Assembly: GCA_020152595.1 (NCBI GenBank) | Contig: JAIGNY010000690.1 | Coordinates: 1,042,001-1,106,000 of the forward strand | Length of the DNA: 64,000 bases | Source of the DNA: Chiridota heheva | Taxonomy: Eukaryota > Echinodermata > Holothuroidea > Apodida > Chiridotidae | Reading direction: 5' to 3' | Part shown: one piece after another, positions 1 to 11,186 of the stretch | Layout of the letters: each line of letters starts with the position of its first letter | How positions within the stretch are numbered: position 1 is the first letter of the stretch | Notes under the pieces: model-generated | The model's input: the letters and a program-made list of their open reading frames with translations, nothing else | Told to the model about the DNA's origin: nothing | Database searches by the model: none | Made by a program: the position numbers and the translations under genes

Positions 1-1985
1 TTATGATGCAATTCAGAGCTTAGCTGGATTGAAACTTCATTTGAAAATAAATCGGCTTAAATATTATCCAGAAGATTTAGATGGGATTTTCCTGGTTAAT
101 TAATAACATCCTTTGCCAGTACATTAGATCACTTTGATGTTACAGAAATAGCTCAGTGCTGGAAACTTTCACACCGTGTAAATTGCTGATAACATCTTCT
201 TTCACCGTGTTCTCTATGTTTGTGGCTTTAAGGTATATGGACGTGTAGCACCAACTTATGCTTAATTGCTATAAAATCCACGACAAATTATGAAAATAGC
301 AACAAATTTAATCCAAATCTGGTAAAAATGGCCGTTTTAGAGAATTTTGAATTTTCAGGCCAAACTATGCAAAGTTCCTCTTGTGACGTCTGTCAGGACG
401 GTCGTTTCTATTTCCTTATGTAATATTTTTTTTTTTTTTAATTGCTAGTCACAGGTTTATGAAATAAGGAAAGAAATTTTAACCAGACGTTTATAATTGT
501 TGACCATACCTTAACCAAAATCTAGCAGGAATAGACTTTGTCATCATTTTCAGGAACTGAAATTGAGGAAGGAATTTAAAAAAATTACATAAAGCTTTCC
601 TGCTACCCGCCTGGTATGACATCACAAATTTAATGTAAATTATGCATTCACTGCAGATCACTAAAACTTTAATCAGTCATAATTCAAAAACTATACGTGC
701 TGTTAACAAGATTTAAAGACTCTTGTGTTTAGAATTTAATGCTCTTTTTTGTGAGCTAAAAATCTCTAGGCGTCCATAGACCTTTAAGTGGTGGAGTTAA
801 TTAACATAGTAATTAATCTTTAGTGAAGTAGTGTGATTTATATCACAGGTTTGATAGAACTTTAATATTTGAGTGTAATAGTCTTCTGTTGTATAACATA
901 GACTAGAGCCAGGAGCTGGGTTGTTCGTTTTTTGTTTTTGTTTATTATCATCCTTTTTGTGATTCCTTTACATCAACATTGAGATAGGCATAGTCATTAT
1001 TCAGTGTGAACTTAGTGGAGGAACAGTTCCATAACCACAGATTTTAACATTAATGTTTTTGTTGTTTCTTGGACCTTTCCACTGAAGTAGATTTGAAGGT
1101 ATGTATATTTCTTTCGTAGATGCTCTTACCATGGTCAAAGAGCAGACCCCGAACTTGATTTGAAAGGAGCAGGGTGCTAGATTTGTTGAGGGCTCATTAA
1201 TGCATGCGCGAAGCACTTCGCCTTTTCGGCGTGGGGACCCCCATAAGATTTAACTGGTGAAGCTCTGGGATTTTAGCTATAATTATACCTTAAAATGAAA
1301 CTATTCTGACTGATAAGGATCACTCATAAGCCAAACAGGACAATTGCTTACTATGCTATCATTATGTGTTCTGTAGCCATGTAATGTATTTCATGTATGA
1401 GGTTAATTAAGATTATTCAGTTTTTGAATATTGGAAAAAAAAATTAAGCGTCTTTTTTTTAATTTACATTTTTTGTGATGTGAGGCAGGGCGGACTAAAA
1501 GGGGACGGGACGGGCCAATGGAAGGTAGAGGCAATCCGCCTGTTTAAAACCGTAAAGCTATGGCACTAAAGAGCCATTTCAGGCCTGGGGGTATATTGAA
1601 CATACATACCCCTTTGATAAACATAAGTTGATGGATTGCTGGTCAAAGGCTATTTTTGAACACGCATCCTTTTTCTTAATTTGTATTGGACCCTATGGCC
1701 CAAGCCCATAGGACCATGGGGCAGGAGGAAACACCCCCTTAACCCCCTTGTTGGAGGTACTGACCATGGGTGATGATGATTTGTTATTGAAAGTATTTTT
1801 CCTCATAACACTGATGCAATTCACAATCGTGCAGCTAGCTAACAACACTGTTTTTATCCGTCCTCAAATTATTTTCCCAAAAATCAATTGAAAAAGCTGC
1901 TTTATGCCTCCTGCACTTGTAAGTTGCTCATAGGTAATAATAAGATTTCAGACTTGAAACCCTTCCCTAGCACATTAGGGATACA
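1..1985. other. No gene recognised
   Basis: AT-rich sequence with stops in all frames. I see no exon with convincing splice sites and no long repeat. It is probably part of the long IQGAP intron or sequence upstream of it. Confidence 0.4.
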
Positions 1986-1989
1986 GCTC

Positions 1990-3615
1990 ATTTGAAGGAT
2001 AAGTTCAATGGTCAAGAAAGTTCATCTTGTATGAAAGAGGACTTTGGAAGAAACGCAACGCAGAAGAAACATACTTCAATATCTTATTCCGTTACTTGGG
2101 AGACATTCAAGTTTAAAGTTCCATATGTGTAGAAATAGCTGGTGTGGGAAGTCTATCAATTGTTAATGTACTTTTATTATCCTCACCAATGAAGTTTACC
2201 GTCCGTCCGGCGGCGTCTGGCCGGCTGCTGGCCAGACTTGAATAGCAGCAATTAAAGGATTTGTTCTGGGGTGAAATAAAAGTTGAATAATAGAACCACC
2301 GACTGAATGTAATTAAAATGAAGTGTCTTGGGAATGAATGGGGGGAAAAATAGGTTTTGCTAGAATAGAGTGGAAACATAATAGACTTATAATAAACTCT
2401 TAAATTAATCTGCAATGGATTTTCATTCTGACTTGGTACATAGGTCAGCCCTATTTGGTTTATAAGGGGAAAAAGGTGAGCATGTTTCTATTGGAAGTGT
2501 AAGATTTAAGCTATAAGGGAAGGGGGGGGGGGGCTGTAGGGCAATGAAGTGAGTGGAGGTTATAGTGAAGGTTGGAATGATGAGTTGGTTAAGAGTATAT
2601 TTGGTAGATGAGTGGATGGCAAAAGGTGGGTTGGGGTAGTAGGTGGATGGATGATGGTACTGTTGGTGAATGGGAGATGTTAGGTGAACGGGGGATGGTA
2701 GGTGAAGGGGATGTTGAGTTGATAGAAGTGAGGGGATGGGAGTTAAAGGAAAGATTGTTGGGTGGAAGATGGTAGAATGATTGGTGGATGTATGAATAAG
2801 GATGAATGTGGGATGGCATGGGGACAGGATGGGATGAAATGTGGGACAGGGTGGGATGGAATGGCATGTCGGACAGGGTGGCATGTGGGACAGGGTAACA
2901 TGGAATGTGAAACAAGGTAGTGTCATGGCATTTATGACAGGCTGGGATGACATGTGGGACAAGGTGGGATGGCATGGGGACAGAGTGTAATGACATGTGA
3001 AACAGGATTGCATGTTGTCTGGATTTCAGGTGGGATGGGACAGCGTGGGATAGCATGTGGGATAGGATAGAATGGCCTATAGGACAGGGTGGGATGGCAT
3101 GTGGTACATGGAAAGATAGCATGTGGGACAGGATAGGATGGCACATGGTACTCTGGGAGGGATGGGATGTGGGACAAGGTGGCATGGTATATGGGACAGG
3201 GAAGGATGGTATGTGGAACAGGGTGGCCTGATATATGGGACAGGGTGGCAAGGCATATGATGAGATGTGATCTTGATTGCAGGTGTGATGGCATATGGGT
3301 CATGTGGTGGAATGGTATCTGGATTACATGTATGATTTTCTGTATGGAGGGATATAGGATGGGACATGCAGAACAAAGGGTGGGATGGCAGTTATGACAT
3401 AGGGTGGAAAGCATGTTATTAGCAGCAAGGGATATGTATTGTTTGCGATGTCTGGTTAAAATTGATTAAACTTTTTTTACTCATTTAACTTTTTTCACAC
3501 AATTTCTTCAGGTGGCCAATTGTAGCTATTTAAACTTTCCCAACATATCCAATCATTTTTAAACCACATAATCTCAGGATCAATACATAGATTTGAAGAA
3601 TGTGAAGATGAACTT
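1990..3615 (+). mobile_element. TIR element family A, long copy with internal minisatellite
   Basis: The head (GGATAAGTTCAATGGTCAAG... to TTCAAGTTTAAAG) matches the heads at 9776 and 19213. The tail (TTCAGGTGG... CCACATAATCTCAGGA, 3510-3575) matches the middle of those copies. Between them lies a long insert, 2195-3460, that is also present in the copy at 23190-24725. It starts with a shared unique region and continues as a minisatellite of GGGACAGGGTGGGATGGCATG-like units (about 2810-3400). No intact ORF; non-autonomous. Confidence 0.65.
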
Positions 3616-3626
3616 GCGTGTCCTCT

Positions 3627-4955
3627 GAACTATTCGTTAATTACCAGATTGTGGAAGCCTTGGTGAACTATTCGTTAATTACCAGATTGTGGAAGCCTTG
3701 GTGAACTATCCGTTCATCACCGGATTGTGGAAGCCTTGGTGAAATATTTGTTTATCACCAGATTGTGGAAGCCTTGGTGAACTATTCATTATTACCAGAT
3801 TGTGGAAGCCTGGGTGAACTATTCGTTTATCACCAGATTGTGGAAGCCTCGGTGAACTATTCATTTATCACCAGATTGTAGAAGCTTTGGTGAACTATTC
3901 ATTTATCACTAGATTGTGGAAGCCATGGTGAAGTATTCATTTATCACCAGATTGTGGAAGCCTTGGTGAACTATTCATTTATCACCACATTGTAGAAGGC
4001 TTGGTGAACTATTTGTTTATCACCAGATTGTGAAAGCCTTGGTGAAGTATTCCTTTATCACCAGATTGTGGAAGCATTGGTGAACTATTCATTTATCACC
4101 AGATTGTGGAAGCCTTGGTGAACTAGTCATTTATCACCAGATTGTGGAAGCCTTGGTGAACTATTCATTTATCACCAGATTGTGGAAGCCTCAGTGAGGT
4201 ATTCGTTTATCACCAGATTGTGGAAGCCTCGGTGAACTATTCGTTTACCACCAGATTGTGGAAGCCTCGGTGAACTATTCATTTATCACCAGATTGTGGA
4301 AGCCTCAGTGAACTATTGATTTATCACCAGATTGTAGAAGCCTCAGTGAACTATTCGTTTATCACCAGATTGTGAAAGACTCGGTGAACTATTCATTTAT
4401 CACCAGATTGTGGAAGCTGTGGTGAACTATTCATTTATCACCAGATTATAGAAGCCTTGGTGAACTATTCGTTTATCACCAGATTGTGGAAGCCTTGGTG
4501 AACTATTCGTTTATCGCCAGATTGTGGAAGCCTTGGTGAACTATTTATTTATCACCAGATTGTGGAAGCCTTTGTGAACTATTCGTTGATCACTAGATTG
4601 TGAAAGCCTAGGTGAACTCTTCATTTATCACCAGATTGTGGAAGCCTTGTGAACTATTCATTTATCACCAGATTGTGGAAGCCTTGGTGAACTATTCATT
4701 TATCACCAGTTTGTGGAAGCCTTGGTGAACTATCCATTTCTCACCAGATTGTGAAAGCCTTGTGAACTATTCATTTATCACCAGATTGTGGAAGCCTTGG
4801 TGAACTATTCATTTTTCTCTCATTCTCCCCCTGGTCTCTTTCCTTCCTACCTCTAAAATGACCTGACCTCTCAGGCACAATTTGACCTTCGTTGTCGTGG
4901 TGCCGTTAAGACCTCATCAAACAAACAAACATCACCAGATTGTAGAAGCCTTGGA
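3627..4955. repeat. 38-bp tandem array (~31 copies) interrupted by a LINE tail
   Basis: The unit resembles GAACTATTCATTTATCACC followed by AGATTGTGGAAGCCTTGGT. Copies run 3627-4814, are interrupted at 4815-4930 and resume at 4931 exactly where the unit left off. Confidence 0.95.
4815..4930 (+). mobile_element. 5'-truncated LINE 3' end (family RH) inserted in satellite
   Basis: 116 bp matching the 3' end of the LINE at 36755-38395 (TCATTCTCCCCCTG... CACAATTTGACC... CATCAAACAAACAAAC). The (CAAA)n tail abuts the resumed satellite unit. Confidence 0.9.
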
Positions 4956-7900
4956 TAAAGTATGATGGAACTTTATAAAAAGAAAAGAAAATGAGAAATT
5001 TGATCAGGAACAAGCACAGAGCTGAAATAAATTAAAACTGTGCTACCATCAAGACCAAGCTTTTTCTTGTAAAATGACTGTCCTTTATATTTTAGCATTC
5101 GGGATGATGTCAGAATAGCGTGTGAAAAGCTTAACAACCAGTTAAAACAAACTCTTTTAGAATTTTACAACATTACAGCTAGTGTTAAAATCAGTCACCT
5201 TTAAAGGCCAAAATCTGTACCTTCGCTCGGTATTTACCTATGCAGAAAATTGTTGTAAATTTGGTGGAATTATCATAAAAAAGATATTTTTTAAGTTTGA
5301 AAACAATGTATCGTGTGTTTGTAGATTAAAGCTTGTTGTGCATAAATCATTGCAATGTTTCCACAGACAAAGTGTCCCGAATATACAAAATTCCTGGAAG
5401 ACCACAATACTTGAATAACAATGTTCAGTTTGATGGTTTTGGTCAGATTTGTTTTTGTCTCGTGACCCTTGTACAGTCTTTGCCACTTGTCTGCTTGTGG
5501 GATAAGCACTGCCCATATAGGCCTTCAGGGTCGGTAGAGGATTTAATTTTAACTTTTATGGTCGGATAATATGCACAGCATTCTTGTAAGGTGTACGGTG
5601 ATCTATGGTCTATCCGCTACCTGGAGGAATCTACAACTGCTTTCCTTTTCCTTTCATACACTTTTATTTTTTCATTTATTACATGCACTCTCAGTAAGAA
5701 AATGGATGGCTTTGAAGGCCTCCCCGGCTTGTGAGTTAAATGACTATTGCATGGATGGAGTCTCTGCACCCCATCCTCACTACCTACCCCACCCTACCCC
5801 CAGCCCCTAGTTCCATGTTTGATATCTTTGTATGTTATGCATAGTGTGTATATTAGTGCATCAGACATTGCTGAGGAGGCTGGAGCATGTTGCGTAGAGG
5901 GTCCCAGTGTAGTCGAAGAAGCCTGCATATCTTTCATGAATGTTGACCTATGACCCTTGACAAAATTTCATAGTGATAGTGAGGGTGGGGGTAATTATTT
6001 AGCCCATAATGTTGAATGTTTGAAAGTTACAAAACATTTTGGGAGTGAAGTGGAATGGTTTGAAGCTAGTGTAGAGAAATCACATCCAGGAAATTACAAG
6101 CTTCTCTGCCGGGCCTGTCATGTTAAGTGACAGAGAAATTACGAAGGATTTAATTAGGATTTTTTTTAACCATATGTAGTTGATCAGTTTAATTAGGGGA
6201 GAGTGGGATTCCCATTTCCTGAAAATTATTGCAAGAGGTTTAATGTTGAAAATATATACGTTGATTGGATTAGTATGTTTCCTAGACACCTTTCCAGGTG
6301 CAGTGTATAAAGGATAGAAGTGATAGGTGTGGTCAAAGACCTTAAAAGAATGGTCATTATTTTATTTGGGTCATTCTTGTTGCTGTGACGACAACAAGTC
6401 TTTATCATGGGATTAAAGCTGACCAGCCCGGTTTGAAGCCTCTTTTGTAGAGTAATTAAACGATGTTCTTAAAGTGATGTCACTAACATAGTATTCTTGT
6501 AAGAAGCCTTTTGTTGTGTGAAATGCTTGTTTTGACTGCGTCCTGCCTGCTTTCCTTTCCTGATGTGGCGTGTAAGGTTTATTTTATAGGCACCGAAACT
6601 AGTTTCTATTTATGCTGTTCCCATTTAATGATTATATACACAAACAGCTTGTTTAAAGTAGGAAGGTTTTGTTATTGTTTAACTTGATTATTGTTTGTCA
6701 AGTGTAATTTGATTGATATGGTGTTAGCAATGCAAATATGTCCACTTGTCTGTCTGTCTGTCTGTCTGTCTGTACATTTTTCAAGATAAGATTGCTGTCA
6801 TTATATGTTGATTGTGTATGATCTACTGCCCATACATACACCACCTTTCTGTACTCTACAAAAGCATTTGATGTTGTATGGAAGGTTATGACAGGGTCTG
6901 TTTCTGGATATTTAAGTGTTTTCATGACCGAGAAAGTGAGGAGAAGGGGAGGGGGGGGGGTCAATACATGTTCTAATGCCCACACATCCACCATCAGCAC
7001 TTCTAAGCTTTATGGACAGCAATTAATAAACAAAATAAAGTAAAAGTCAACATATACTCCAAAGCTGTTATACATTGGCTGTGCTTTTCTGTCATGTAAA
7101 TGACACCATAAAAATAAAAAATTTACAATTTGCAAATTTCAACATCTTAGCCTTTAATATACAACAGAAATAACCTCTTCTTTTGCATACTGTCTCAAAA
7201 CTCTTAAACCCATACTATGAGATGTATCTTGAAATGATTTTCATCAGCCACCATTCGTAACATCTGTATTTGCTTCCTGTTAAAAATAATTTTGTATTAA
7301 TAAATGTGAACTTTTATCATAAAAACAGAACATAAAACAGAAATAATATATATATTTCTTTTTTAAAAGTTTCATGTGAAACAAAAATGCAGGTGTGATG
7401 TCATTCACTTGGATTAAGGGTGAAACTATAATCATGTATTTTCACAGTTTAACCATAGAAGCTAGGAACTTGAATGAGGGATGCGTGAGGCAAAGCCAAG
7501 TGCATTTATCAATATCCGGTGAACCGTAATACACAATAATTATAGCTCAATCCTGTTCATTTACATATTTGTAATGAAAATAGTTTAATCGCTGAAATAT
7601 GAAAAATTAAGGTTTTGTAGTATATATAAGTAACTAATTAATTTTCTTTTGCAGATTTTTTTACAGGATTACTTCTATCAGCAAATGCCCATTTACATAC
7701 ATTCTCATTGCCATGCAGTGTTATAGATTAACCATGGTCAGCTGACAACTTTTGACCAATCAGCTTCTGATATTCTTACCACGTCTAAACGAACTTAAAA
7801 TACCTTTTATATTTACATGAATTTGATGACAAGATTCACTCTTGCAAAATGCTTTTTTTTGTTTTATTGCAGTCTCAAGTCTGTTTTGATAGTTTAATAT

Positions 7901-8268
7901 TATTGACAAACATGCTTCTGAAAGCTCCAGCAAAAATAAATCAGTTTTTATTTTTAAAATTAGCTCTGTTAGCTTGGTAATTAGGGTTTGAAGGTTGTTG
8001 ATGCTAGATTAAAAAGCTGCATATTTCATACCTTCAACAATTGAACAGGCTTTAATAAGAGAGCACACTAGGGGTTATGGTAAAAGCCTTTATTCCATCA
8101 TTAAAGTAACTGAAAAGTTAAAGATTTGGTGATGATTTTATAAATTATGTTTGAACAATTATAACTGAAAATATTCTGGGGAAATTTTTGTCTTAAAATA
8201 AAATTTCTCTCCATAATATATATTTAAAAAAAAAAAAAAAAAAAAAGTAATAAACTGAGAAGCGTATA
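4956..8268. other. No gene recognised
   Basis: AT-rich non-coding sequence. It contains a (CTGT)n run at 6747-6773, a poly-G run near 6950 and a poly-A run at 8226-8246. A short open stretch after an AG at 5093 was considered and rejected as an exon. Confidence 0.4.
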
Positions 8269-9445
8269 TTAAAGGAATATTCCCATGATTTTATTAAAGG
8301 AATATTTCCATTGTTTTAAAGGAATATTCCCATGTTTTTAAAGGAATATTCCCATGTTTTAAAAGGAATATTCCCATATTTTTAAAGGAATATTCCCATG
8401 TTTTTAAAGGAATATTCCCATGTTTTTAAAGGAATATTCCCATGTTTTAAAGGAATATTCCCATGTTTTTAGAGGAATATTCCCATGTTTTTTAAAGGAA
8501 TATTCTCATGTATTTTTTGTAACCTTTCATAAGAAAGAGAAATTTTTAGAAACAATTTGGTACAAAAATCATGTTGATATGTTATTCCTACCTGGAGATA
8601 TTAAATATAATGTTTACAAAAATTGCAATAAACGAATAGGAAAAGGCTCAGTATGACATCACATCAACACATTCTCCCACAACTTTGATGTATTTCATTC
8701 AAATCTATCATTCTTTTTTATTAGTAAAACCTGCTAGAAAAATAGATTAAAAGTTAGGTATTTATATACATTGCCAAATATACCCTACTTTAATAACGTT
8801 TGGAAAATTGTTTCTAATCATACAGAAACAACCAATTAATATTCAAAGAAATACATAAACATTTGCAATAGAATTGTCTCTATGACATCACCAAACACAA
8901 AATTCATCATACGGTACAACAACTTTAAAATGCAATTGGGAAATCTTTAAAAACCCATTTTCCCTGAATGGAATATGATATCAAGCTAATTTTTTGTATC
9001 ATATTGGCTCTAAAAGTATGCTTTTTCAAACAAAAGTGTTCAAAAAACCATGGGAATATTACAAAAAACCAAGGGAATATTACAAAAAACCATGGAAACA
9101 TTACAAAAAACCATGGGAACATTACAAAAAACCATGGGAACATTACAAAAAACCATGGGAGTATTACAAAAAAACTATGGGAACAATACAACAACAAAAA
9201 ACATGGGAACATTACAAAAACATTACAAAAAAGAATGGGAATATTACAAAAAACCATGGGAATATATTACAAAAAAAAACATGGGAATATTACAAAAAAC
9301 CACAGGAATATTACCCACCCCCCCAAAAAAAAAAAAAAAAACACTGGAACATTACAAAAAATCTTGGGAACATTACAAAAAAAATGGTGGGAACATTACA
9401 CAAAATGGTGGGAACATTACAAAAAACCATGGAATGTTCCTTTAA
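8269..9445. mobile_element. Foldback element whose inverted arms are minisatellites
   Basis: The left arm (8271-8510) is ~11 copies of AAAGGAATATTCCCATGTTTTT. The right arm (9041-9440) is ~19 copies of an AACCATGGGAATATTACAAA unit, whose complement shares the AATATTCCCATG core. Outer ends TTAAAGGAATATTCC and GGAATGTTCCTTTAA mirror each other. The inner flanks (e.g. TTTTAGAAACAATTTGGTAC near 8545, and the complement of 8990-9025) also align as an inverted repeat. Centre near 8850. No ORF. Confidence 0.7.
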
Positions 9446-9532
9446 ACTTAATTCATTCAACTCTATATAGCAATTTACTGTTATACTAGTATTTTTCCAT
9501 AGTGCTGGAGGAGATTTCTTTTGAAAATCATT

Positions 9533-9648
9533 CAGGGGTATGATATCTGTATTGATATCACTCCGGGGTATGATATTTGTATTGATATCACTTCAGGGTA
9601 TGATATCTGTATTGATATCACTCCGGGTTATGATATCTGTAGTGATAA
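9533..9648. repeat. 30-bp tandem repeat, 4 copies
   Basis: The unit is of the type GGGGTATGATATCTGTATTG plus ATATCACTCC, rich in GATATC palindromes. A short ORF runs through it only because the unit is a multiple of three. Confidence 0.85.
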
Positions 9649-9772
9649 GGAAATAATTAATGAGGTGATCTGTAAGAAGCAAAGTCATGGAGCAAAGATT
9701 TCAATACAGTACACAAGACTTGCTAGTATTGTTTACCTTTCTCTGTTTCAAGCAAAATATTTCGTTTACCAT

Positions 9773-10245
9773 AAAGGATTAGTTCAGTGGTTAAGCATGT
9801 CGATTTTATATAAAAGAGGACTTCAAAAGAAATAAAAGTGGTGAAGAAAGTATTTAAGCTTCTTATTTCGTTAAGGAGATATTCAAGTTTAAAGCTCTAT
9901 TTTATGTAGAAATGACTGGTGTAAAAGTCTACTATTGAAAGTTGGTGTCTTCACCCTCACATTCTTAACAATTGTTAATGTGTTTTAAAGAAAGTTTATT
10001 TAATGTTTATTTGAATTTTTTTTCCACGAACTTTTCAGGTGGTATATTATGAATACCTTGTAGATTCAGTTTTACTACTTTTTTGACATATTCCATGGTG
10101 TTCAAGCCACAAAATCACAGGACAAAATATGACAGAATACATAAAGACTTTGAGGAATCTGAGGCTGTGACATCACAACTAGTCTGATTTCAGTCATTTG
10201 TACACAAATGATACCAAACTTTAAACTTACATATCTCCTTTTTTT
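9773..10245 (+). mobile_element. TIR element family A, short copy, right end missing
   Basis: The head AAAGGATTAGTTCAGTGG begins at 9773. The body continues through TTCTTAACAATTGTTAATGTG, TTCAGGTGGTATATTATGAA and GTCTGATTTCAGTCATTT to ACATATCTCC. It parallels 19205-19690 over about 470 bp. The right inverted repeat is absent, replaced by the 26-bp minisatellite. Confidence 0.7.
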
Positions 10246-10246
10246 T

Positions 10247-10590
10247 TTTCCTTGGAGTTGAATGTGGAACCTCCTTTTGGAGTTGAATGTGGAACCTCCA
10301 CTTAGAGTTGAATGTGGAACCCTCACTTTGACTTGATTGTGGAACCTCCACTTGGAGTTAAATGTGGAACCTCCACTTGGAGTTGAATGTGGAACCTCCA
10401 CTTGGAGTTTAATGTATAACCTTCACTTGGAGTTGAATGTGGAACTCTCACTTTGACTTGATTGTGGAACCTCCATTTGGAGTTGAATGTGGAACCTCCA
10501 CTTGGAGTTGAATGTGGAACCTCCACTTGGAGTTGAATGTGGAATCTCCACTTTGAATAGAATGTGGAACCTCCACTTGGGTTGAATGTG
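10247..10590. repeat. 26-bp minisatellite (~13 copies)
   Basis: The unit is CTTGGAGTTGAATGTGGAAC plus CTCCAC. It begins exactly where the family A copy loses homology. A short 22-bp repeat (ATCAATCCAGTGGTTTCAGTG) follows at 10600-10660, about 300 bp before an IQGAP exon. Confidence 0.9.
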
Positions 10591-10961
10591 TGTTTGGCAT
10601 ATCTATCCAGTGGTTTCAGTGTATCAATCCAGTGGTTTCAGTGTATCAATCCAGTTGTTTCAGTGTATTCCTCAAACTATTTCCAAGCTCCTTTGTGTCC
10701 CATCCTTGGTGTATTTGTTGGTGTCGGTCGTTATTTTTGTTTCAGTGTTCTGTGGTCATGTGATATGATATTATAGCTGTTTCAGGTGCTCTTTATTGGA
10801 CATAAGGTAATGTGGCTTCAAGCCGCGGGATTCTTCTACGTATGAAAGTCATTCAGAACTTGAAAGATAGCTCTTCAAAAGTCAAAGTAATCTGTTTCAT
10901 CTATAAAACATAACCCGTGTAATATATGCCATTTATTAGAATTGGATGTATTTATCTTTAG

Positions 10962-11186
10962 CTCCAAGGTTGACAAGATGATGGAGATCGTAACAGGGAA
11001 CCCCATGGTCATCAGAATGGTGGTCACTTTCAACAGAGGTCAAAAGGGTCAGAGTTCACTGAGGGACATTTTACAACCTTTGGTGAAGATGGTGATGGAT
11101 GACAAGAATCTGAATATTAACCTGAGCCCGGTGGATGTGTACAAAGGGTGGATTAATAAGATGGAAACAGAGACAGGAGAGGCTTG
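10962..11186 (+). CDS. IQGAP: IQGAP exon a (GRD: SKVDKMMEIVTGNP...)
   Basis: The acceptor TTTATCTTTAG ends at 10961 and the donor GTAAGA starts at 11187. The exon carries one base of the preceding codon, 74 codons and two bases of a Cys codon completed in the next exon. The peptide has the IQGAP hallmark MVVTFNRGQKGQ followed by VVK-type helix residues and DDKNLNI. After GNP there is Met, where I recall Thr in human IQGAP1. No arginine finger is visible, as expected for a RasGAP-like domain without GAP activity. The exon upstream, which should encode a stretch like YNY...REEYLLLKLF, was not found in 1-10961. Confidence 0.95.

Noticed and set aside
2423-3414. Long His/Pro/Ser-rich minus-strand ORFs
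   Set aside because: Translations of a minisatellite; several overlapping frames are open at once and there is no codon bias or homology.
5094-5197. Open stretch IRDDVRIACEKLNNQLKQTL after an AG, resembling an exon
   Set aside because: Only ~35 codons, no clear donor, and no match to the IQGAP segment expected upstream of 10962.
6698-7000. 100-codon minus-strand ORF
   Set aside because: It includes a translated (CTGT)n microsatellite and has no homology I recognise.
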